From Diphasiastrum complanatum (lineage: Eukaryota > Streptophyta > Lycopodiopsida > Lycopodiales > Lycopodiaceae), in contig CM055093.1 in the NCBI GenBank assembly GCA_029204225.1, positions 47,564,354 to 47,628,353 of the forward strand: a stretch of 64,000 nt of DNA, written 5' to 3'. Each line of letters starts with the position of its first letter. The stretch's first letter is position 1. Of this stretch, positions 56,639 to 64,000 are shown in pieces. A model generated the notes under the pieces. It was not told the DNA's origin and made no database searches. It saw only the letters and a list, made by a program, of their open reading frames with translations. A program made the position numbers and the translations under genes.

Positions 56639-59600
56639 TCTGGAATCTGCTAACAGTAGTCGAGTTTGAGAGAGACTCAAATTTGAATGTTGGGTATATT
56701 GAATCTAGACCCAAAAATAGTAGGGTTTACATTCTAGAGGGAAAGCCAAGTGGCCAAATAGGGTTTGGACACTTTATAAAAGGATGTAACTCGTGGAGAG
56801 ACATATCTTCTCTCTTCTCTCTCATTTCATCATTATACATGGTTCTCTTTGGGTTCTACTACTCATTGGTGAACTCTCTTGATGATATCTTGCAATCTTG
56901 TGTGTAGAATGCTCATATTTTGCTATTTTCGGTTCCACGCATGTGAAATACAGTAGGGTACTATAATTGTACGGATAGAAATCATATTTTATGTTTTGGT
57001 TCATGTTTGATCAATATCTCTTAGAGGCTTTGCAAGAAAGCAATAGCCAAAAAGGTCATTCCAATGCATGGAGATGATAGAAGTGGTTGTGTCATTCCAA
57101 TGCATGGAGATGATAGGAGTGGTTGTGTCACCTTTATGTACTCAAGGATTTTACCATGTCATTAATTTCTCCCTCTTCAAATCCACGTCAAACGTTTTTG
57201 GTGAGCTTTTAGAGACAACACCCACTAGTTTCCAATCAATGGATTTTTCTATCAATAAAGAGAAGGTCTTGGAGTACCAAGAAAAAGCTGGATCTAGACC
57301 ATGCAGAATGGGTTCTAGTTGAGAAATATGTTGAGACCCACCGTAGTGTGTTCAAGGATGTTGACGAGTGCCTTAAAAAGTCAGAGGAGGATACAAACTT
57401 CAAGATCAAGCTATGCAAGCTGCTCAAGCTATGCTTGACCACATAATTTTCTTGGATAAATTTTTCTAGTGATGTTTACTATCCTACTTTTCTAACCCTA
57501 AACCCTAAACCTACACACTACTATGTCTTATATGATGAGATCAATTTCTCCCCGGATGAACTTCAACAACTTACTAATTACTTATGCTCCAAACCCTAAA
57601 CCCTAAACTTACACACTACTATGTCTTATAGGATGACATTGGTTTCTCCCCGGATGAACTTCAACAACTTACTAATTACTTATGCTACAACTTCATCCCT
57701 TGACCCTAAACCTTAAAACCTGGCTGCAATACGCCATCTCCCAATAGCCCTTTATCATCTTTGGAAAGGATGTATCACATTGTTGTCTAACTTAACTTGC
57801 TGATGTTTTGTTTTCTAGGGTGCAAAATTGAATGTCCTATATTTGGCAAAAGTACGTAAACTGCAAGCAGGATCAAGCTGAAGACCAAAAGATTTTTGGC
57901 TGAAGTGAATACTTAGCAGAAGTGTTGCAAGCTCTCAAGACCACAAGTTTTTGGGAGATATGAATGCTCACTACAATATGTACAATACGGATCTATGCAA
58001 TGATGCGCTCCAACCGATATGAAACATGTGAATATTGTATCAACTTCAACTGCAAAAATAAAATATAGAAAGTCGGTCCATTTCTCATCTTGTCTTTTTT
58101 CACTAATCATTCAGTCGCTGTTGAAATTTTGTAGAGCATGATGGTGGCTTTGAAACATGTCCTCACTTGGGAAGATCAGTATCTCAAGAAGGACAAGTTG
58201 TGATTCCACTTCCAGAATTGCGTAAGCACATGCAAACAAAAATGTTTTGCTGCTGAAGCTTTCTTGAGAATTGCAGTTTTACTTCTCCATGAAAAAGGTA
58301 CATATACAAATGAGCTATTTTTCATTCTGATTAGTGAAAGATCTGCTCATTACAACAACATAAACTCTGCAAATTTTATCTAAAAAGTGTACCACTGAAC
58401 ATAGTTGGTAAAATCTATCAATTACATCACAATGAAAACAGGCCGCTTGATATTCATATACTGGTGGAAAATTCAGCTAATTAGCCTACAACATATGTAT
58501 TCCTTTGATAGATTTTCTTGAATCAAGAAGTTCATTTTTCCCTTGGTGGTCTAATAATCTTATGTGATGGGCCGAAACAGATGGCACCTGACAGGGATCC
58601 CATTTAGAGAAACTGCACCCAAGAACCACATTTGAATTCAGTCATATCTAAAGAAGAGCATTTTGTAACAAGACTACCGGAGCGAAACCTATCTTTTGAA
58701 TGAGCCAACTGTTTTTTGAGCTCTGGTCTAGCTATTTTGTTGCAAATAATCTGTTTATGGCTTTGTTGTTGAAAAGAATGTGCATCATACGAGGGTCGAC
58801 TAATACTGTCAAAAGGGATGCAGCTGGATTGAGAAGAGAGAACTCAGAATTTGGTCAATCTCACAAGAAAAAAGAGGACAATTTTTCAAATGCAAATTAT
58901 GAGGGTGCATCCTTGAGGTGCTTCCTAATTTCTATCACACTTCAAACTTATGGAAAAGCTTGAACTTTCTTCCCAGTAACTGAAGGCTTGAAGTCTTGTG
59001 CTCTTCATCATCATTAGAATCTTGCTCAACAATATATTTGATATCCTTCTTTTGGCTGTTTGTTAACACGCGCGGTTGCTAGGAGTGGCGTTGGCGACGA
59101 TCCATGGCTCTCTCTCTCTCTCTAACATTAATTTGTTATGAATGTCATTTGAAGCTTCCCCCCGTTGTGGAAATGTTAAGAATTGAGTTGTGTCAGCTGA
59201 TACCCACAATTGCTGAGTTGCAGAGTAACCAAACAAAATGTCAACATTTTCACGTGTTTGAGGTGCTTGTGTGGTGTGCATCCTCGATTCCATAGCTTGA
59301 GAAAAACAATTGCAACAAAACTGCTGCTCACAATTTTAAACTCCAAGGTGGTCCTTTGGAACTTTGATAGAACGACAAAATTTTGCACACACATGTGCTT
59401 GATTATGCACATGTACTGAGGCTGCTTGGTATATGATAGGGACGATGTAAGTGAAAGTCAGTTTGAGCATATTTTGCAAATAGTATTTTAGGCAATGAAG
59501 AAGCTCAGCGTTTGTACTTACCTACTATCTTTGCTATTGAAAACATCTAAGTGAGTTTGAGAATGGTGTTGAGAGCCCATGCCAGAGAACTTCTCACATG

Positions 59601-59979
59601 GTTTCTGACAGATTTCACATGCCCATGCCCACCATAATTGAGATAAAACATAACATTTCATAAACACATACATTACATTGCATTTAAAAAATACAGAGCT
59701 TTCGTTTCACAAAACCAAGCACGTGTTGCACAAAAAACACACATTGCATATCTCGCCACATACGGTTGGGTCTATTTTTATGCTACTATCTAACTATATG
59801 TCGCCTCATCTACTGCCAAAAATTACATGGAGACAGTCCGCCACATACGGTTGGACCTTATCTAGTCTTAGCATTTCTACGAATCTTCCACGGACTCCTC
59901 GCCCTGATCCGATGCATTGTTCTCTCGCTCTCAGTGGACCTCCTGGTTAGCCCAACGGATTCACACACTTTTTTCGACC
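56639..59979. other. Intergenic region, small repeats, no gene recognised
   Basis: A TATA-like ttataaaagg lies at 56774. A tandem duplication of about 37 bp (catggagatgatag...) spans about 57060-57133. A 98-bp unit is duplicated at 57496-57687, each copy opening with ccctaaaccctaaac. A (CT)n run is at about 59108-59124. Short open frames at 57200-57450 and 58700-58960 show no known domain. Confidence 0.5.
57496..57687. repeat. 98-bp tandem duplication with telomere-like start
   Basis: Copy 1 (57496-57593) and copy 2 (57594-57687) each begin ccctaaaccctaaac and include tttctccccggatgaa. A decayed third start (accctaaacc) is at about 57707. Confidence 0.85.
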
Positions 59980-60231
59980 ATGGCCAGCTGTCGTGCAGTG
60001 AAGTTAACACCAATCTGTGCATCCAAATCCAACTCGACAGCGGGGGTGGGGGCTCCGGCACTGGGAGTCTCTGCCGAGCCTACCGCTGTCTCTCTGCAAA
60101 GTCCGCCTCAAACTTCCGATGTCGATCGTTGTCGTGCCTGTGGACATTTTTCAAGAGCTTCTTTGTTACATACCTATGCAATTAGCAGTACTTTAGTGAC
60201 CCCTATATGTCCATTTAGTGTTGGGGGCTAA
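59980..60231 (+). other. Open frame of 83 codons, function unknown
   Basis: From ATG 59980, in an accatgg context, the frame reads MASCRAVKLTPICASKSNS, with Ala/Ser/Pro-rich sequence and CRACGH, to a TAA at 60229-60231. Base composition is more balanced than in its surroundings. The Ser/Ala-rich start faintly resembles an organelle-targeting leader. I recognise no family and it may be a gene fragment or chance. Confidence 0.2.
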
Positions 60232-60235
60232 ATGG

Positions 60236-61996
60236 CCTCATTCGATAATTTTGAAATTTTTCGAGTTTTACAAGTTTTTGGAAATTTCTGAGTTTCGGGA
60301 TTTTCGGCTCTTTCAAGATTTCGTTTTCACGAATTTTCGGGTTGTTCAAGTTTTTCATCATTTGCGAGGTTTTTTCGAGTTTCATTTGTCGAAAATTATT
60401 TAGTTGTTCGAGTTTTTTGAGCTTTTTGGAATTTTTTCGGATTTTTAGGGTTTCGGGTTTCTCGCGTTTTGTATTATTTTCGGGTTTTGATTTTCGAGGA
60501 TTTTCATTTTCATTTTTGAGCATTTTCGTTTTCAAGATTTTTCGCGTTTTTTCATTGAATTTTTCAGGTTGTTTTTTCGATTTTCTCAGAAATTTTTTGA
60601 ATTTTTTTGAATTTTTCGAGTCTATTCCTTGTTACGAATTTTTTTCCCAAAAATTGAGTCCGAGAATTTCATCTGACGAACTGTACAAAAAGACTTTCTC
60701 TAACAAAAAAAAGACAAAAAGTGTCGCTTTATCAAACAATTGTCGCGTTTTTAAAAAAAAAAAGTTGTCGCATTTTTTGCAATTTTTTCGTCCCATTTTT
60801 GCAAAAAGTTTTGTGGCTTAAAAAAAAAAAAGTCACTTTTTTCGTTGTTTTCTATGTTGCAAACAATGTGTCCCAAAAAAAATTTCGTCGCAATTTTTTT
60901 TTACCAATATTATGGTTTTTTTTGCAAAATTTTCTGACGCTTTTCGCAAATTTTTTGAGGTTTTTTTACAAAATTTTCTGTTTGCAAAATTTTCTGATAA
61001 GTTTTTTGACAAAAAAATTTCACATTATTCGCTTGATGTCATTTTTTTGCAAAATAAACAACTGTTGTCTCAAAAAAATTTAGTATTATGTGCTGAATTT
61101 TTTTTTTTAGCACTATTGTCTCTGTTTTTTGCAAAAAAATTTCTGGCGTTTCTGTCTCAAATTTCTTTGTCGCATTGCAAAAAACAAAAAAAATAGTCGC
61201 TTTCTTCGTAGTATTTTGTGTCGCAAAAGAACAAATTTTTTTTTTTGTTCCAAACAAAGTTGTACGACAAAACTTCTTTGTCGCATTTTTCGCCAAATTG
61301 TTTGATGTTTTTTCCAAAAAAAAAAAAAAAAAACTGTCCAAAAAATTTTCGTCAAATTTTTTGTTTTAGCACTTTATCGCTTTCTTCACAAAATTTTCTG
61401 AGGTTTTTTTCCAAAAGTTTTTGAAATTTTTTTTGACAAAAAATGTCGTATTATTCGCTTTATTTGCTTGATTTCATTGTTTTGTCGGGTTTTTTTTTTC
61501 CCTTTTTTGCCAAAGAAAAAATTGTTGTATCGCAAAACAAGTCATGTCGCAAAATTTTTTAGTATTTCGTGTCGAAATTTTTTTTTAACAATATTGTCGT
61601 TTTTTTTGTAAATTTTCTACCATTTTTCACAAAATTGTGTCGCAAAAAAAAAATTGTTGTATTTTTCAAAACTTTTTGACGTTTGACATTTTGACATTTT
61701 GAATTTCACGTTTTCAATTTTTTGATATTTTTCGCTTTATTCGCAAGTTTTTGTCGCTGTTTTCGCGCAATTTTTGTCGCATTTGTTTCAAAAAAAAAAG
61801 TTCGTGTCGCACTTTTTGCATATTGTTGTATTTTTGCGCATATTTGTGTCCCAGAAAACAAACAAAAAAAAAAACAAAACAAAAAAGTTGTTGTATGTTT
61901 CTCAAATTTTTTGACGTTTTTTTACAAAAAAATTTGTTGCAAATTTTTTGTAGTATTCTTTGTTGCAAAAAAATTTGTAACATTTTTATATCGTTT
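60236..61996. repeat. T-rich, CpG-retaining simple-sequence block
   Basis: The plus strand is dominated by runs of 4-9 T or A, punctuated by ttcg, gtcgca and tttgca. The left part (60236-60600) is rich in tttcgag/ttcggg; the right part (60700-61990) in gtcgcaaaaa, aaattttttg and tttttgacg. C is scarce except in CpG. Several open frames of 60-160 codons in all directions are by-products of composition. It ends exactly where duplicated segment B begins. Confidence 0.85.
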
Positions 61997-63327
61997 TTTA
62001 ATGCTTGAGAATTACAAAAACAAGAGCAACAAAACCAACATAATCGAGTTGGGCCTAGGCTATCTAATGTTGGCCTCAAGTAGCTAGAGACATTGACAAA
62101 CATTCAAGGATGAGAGCAAAGTTTTTTATTCTGGGATCAAGAATGTCAAGGAGTCAATCCCTACTAAGGGATGTGCAAATAGACCTGGGTAGAAGGGTTC
62201 TTTTATCGAGCCACATAAATCACATAGTTGTTTGTCAATGATGTTTACCATTCACTTAACTCTCATGGATGAAATCTTGAAAATAGATAAGCTTAATGGA
62301 TGGAGTCTTGAAAATATGTCGCCCTCACATATGGAATCATTGACAGAATCTTGACAATTATGTCTTGTAGTTTTCTTCAAAATTTTATGACACATTAAGT
62401 ATGGTAATGGTTGTTGTTGGCCCATGGCAAAAACATTATGGTTGTGGCGGCTCAACATGAAGACTTTTCATTATATCCTTACAATGGGCCTCCAAACTAA
62501 CATCATTTAAAATATGCATAAGTGTGACTCGACATAAAGTAAATCCAACCATAAAGAGATCTCTCTCACTATCTTTTACGCTGGGGGAAGGTTTCTACAG
62601 TGATCTTTGCACTCGATTAATTGGCCATAATAGTATAATGATATCCTCTTTCTCATGACCTTTATATCGAAATCAACATTTGTTTAATTATGGATCAGTC
62701 TCAAAAACTCATCATAATTTTGTGATCATTTAATGAAATTATTCAATATTTGTTTAAATCATGGCTCAATCTAATGAAGTCATCATAATTTTATGATCAT
62801 TTTATTGCATGATTTTAAGATCATTTTATTGATTGTGAAGGTCCTAAAAATATCATTCCTCAATAAATAAGTAAAATTATGTGAGATGAATTTTGTAATA
62901 AGGTGATTTGAAATATTGCAAAATCTTTGAGAATGTGGGCTCATGATAGATGCAAAAATAAGATTGCAATCTGAAAGAAAAAAAATTACAAACTTATTTT
63001 AACGATCAAACCAGTGCTCGTAAAAAAGTTTCAAACTAACCTAATACAAAACCCACAAACCCATTATGAAATCGATAAAAGGTTAAAACAAAGCCTTGAA
63101 ACCTAAGGTTTATAACTAAAATCAACTGATTTGAGCCATATAGAAATCTATTAATTTAAAATAAAGCAATAAAAAATGAATTCAACAATTGGGTTGTTTG
63201 TATTTGTAGATTTTTTTTAAACCATTAGCTCAAAGTCTCACCCACTAGACAACTTGACTTTTATTAAATCATCACAATAGTAGGCTAATAAACTCTTGGC
63301 CAAAATACATAGGTTTTAATACATAGG

Positions 63328-63804
63328 CTATATATTAAGGAAAGACCACGAAACGAGAGGATGTGAGTGAGTGAGAGGAGAGAGAGAGAGATCGATCGGA
63401 GAGAGATGAGAGAGAGACGTAGCGGAGAAGATCGGCGATGGAGAGCAATTACAGAAAATTTGTGATGCATTTCTCCTTGCTTGTCGATCCCTTCCAGAAG
63501 GTAACAGAATCGAAACTGCTGCAACTGTCGTCAAGGTATGAGATTAGCTGCTTTTGCATTTTTTAATAGATTTATTGGTGTAGTATTACGTGCAGTATAA
63601 GTACTGTAGCTCCTTATGATGCATAGAAGATGCCAGATCTGAATGTCGCAAGTGAAAGACTGGAGCATAAGAACGATAGGTTATCTATTTTGCGAAATTG
63701 AGTGCAGGCGATGATTGAAAACATTTGAATTTCGGTTGAGAGGATTCGTGAAGAAGCATTAATTATTAAGCCAATGAGTTTGCAGGCTTTCTTTTGAATT
63801 TTGA
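63328..63804 (+). other. GRAS copy B leader: TATA, upstream ORF, intron
   Basis: A TATA-like tatatatta is at 63329-63337. The upstream ORF ATG is at 63438, and an intron at 63536-63785 has the same donor (caag/gtatgag) and acceptor (tttgcag/g) as copy A. The uORF would stop at 63802-63804. The CT/GA-rich leader is rearranged relative to copy A. Confidence 0.5.
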
Positions 63805-63840
63805 TCGGTGCGGTTTGAAAGAGGCAAGCTGTCAGTCACG

Positions 63841-64000
63841 ATGGACGATCCTGTGTTGCAATATATCCAAGATATACTCATGTGTGAGGACTTGGAAGAT
63901 GATGGCAAGTTTAATGCGTACAACTCAGTCGAAACCGTGTCAAAGGAGTTTGAAGAGCTTCTTGAAGATAGATCTTATATTGGAGGTGCATCTTTTGGAG
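63841..64000 (+). CDS. GRAS-domain (LISCL) gene, copy B, 5' end only
   Basis: ATG 63841 opens the same protein as 31677-33608, with the LISCL motif PVLQYIQDILMCEDLED, and remains open for 53 codons to the window edge. The nucleotide sequence is identical to copy A except within the last few bases (tttggag versus ttgaag). Whether the rest of the gene is intact cannot be seen. Its upstream region lacks the G-box-bearing block of copy A, so expression could differ. Confidence 0.88.
   Translation, partial: MDDPVLQYIQDILMCEDLEDDGKFNAYNSVETVSKEFEELLEDRSYIGGASFG

Larger units (their letters stand above)
61997..64000 (+). repeat. Segmental duplication, copy B (GRAS upstream and gene start)
   Basis: It matches 28451-31840 in the same orientation and continues beyond the window. 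It lacks two blocks of copy A (1.18 kb after 62249, and about 295 bp at 63187) and has extra sequence near 62510-62790. The last about 650 bp are almost identical to copy A, suggesting a recent event or gene conversion. Confidence 0.92.

Noticed and set aside
56299-56680. Minus-strand frames through the repeat array
   Set aside because: They are translations of the tandem repeat without independent support.
60342-62103. Several Phe- or Lys-rich open frames of 60-160 codons on both strands
   Set aside because: They overlap each other in a T-rich simple-sequence block and show no domain; composition explains them.

Overview
The window looks like nuclear DNA of a land plant with a large, retrotransposon-rich genome. 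The evidence is an intronless LHCII-type chlorophyll a/b-binding gene, a GRAS-family transcription regulator, short TTTAGGG telomere-type repeats, and both Ty1/copia and Ty3/gypsy LTR retrotransposons. The gene structures would suit a fern or another non-flowering vascular plant, but nothing here fixes the species.

Left part (1-27.6 kb). A Ty3/gypsy element whose 5' LTR is cut by the window edge occupies 1-5730. It has lost its reverse transcriptase by an in-frame deletion. A (GA)n microsatellite and a foldback follow. From 6515 to 27630 lies a second Ty3/gypsy element, bounded by a perfect 5-bp target duplication (TGGAG). Two Ty1/copia elements sit inside it, each with its own perfect target duplication: a nearly intact one (9172-15397, CCATT) and a reduced one (17117-21655, TGGTT). 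The reduced one keeps a single open 717-codon gag-protease reading frame but has lost integrase catalysis and reverse transcriptase. Downstream of integrase the gypsy host carries a 752-codon reading frame of unknown function (23851-26106), broken only by point stops.

Middle (28-46 kb). A segment at 28451-31840 carries the intact GRAS gene (coding 31677-33608, LISCL type, with a 5' UTR intron). Next comes a pair of copia relics in opposite orientations (about 35.3-41.0 kb), then the LHCII gene (44417-45226) behind a G-box-rich promoter.

Right part (46.7-64 kb). Two copies of another gypsy-like gag(-protease) element face each other (46.7-48.9 kb on +, 52.7-56.6 kb on -), both preceded by arrays of a short 'atctcgaccgacg' repeat. 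After about 3.6 kb with little recognisable content comes a 1.76-kb T-rich, CpG-retaining simple-sequence block (60236-61996). From 61997 to the end is a second copy of the GRAS region, running off the window 160 nt into the coding sequence.

Only the GRAS gene(s) and the LHCII gene look like functional host genes. The rest is retroelement sequence at several stages of decay, low-complexity DNA, or sequence in which I recognise nothing. LTR identities and age orders were judged by eye, not computed.
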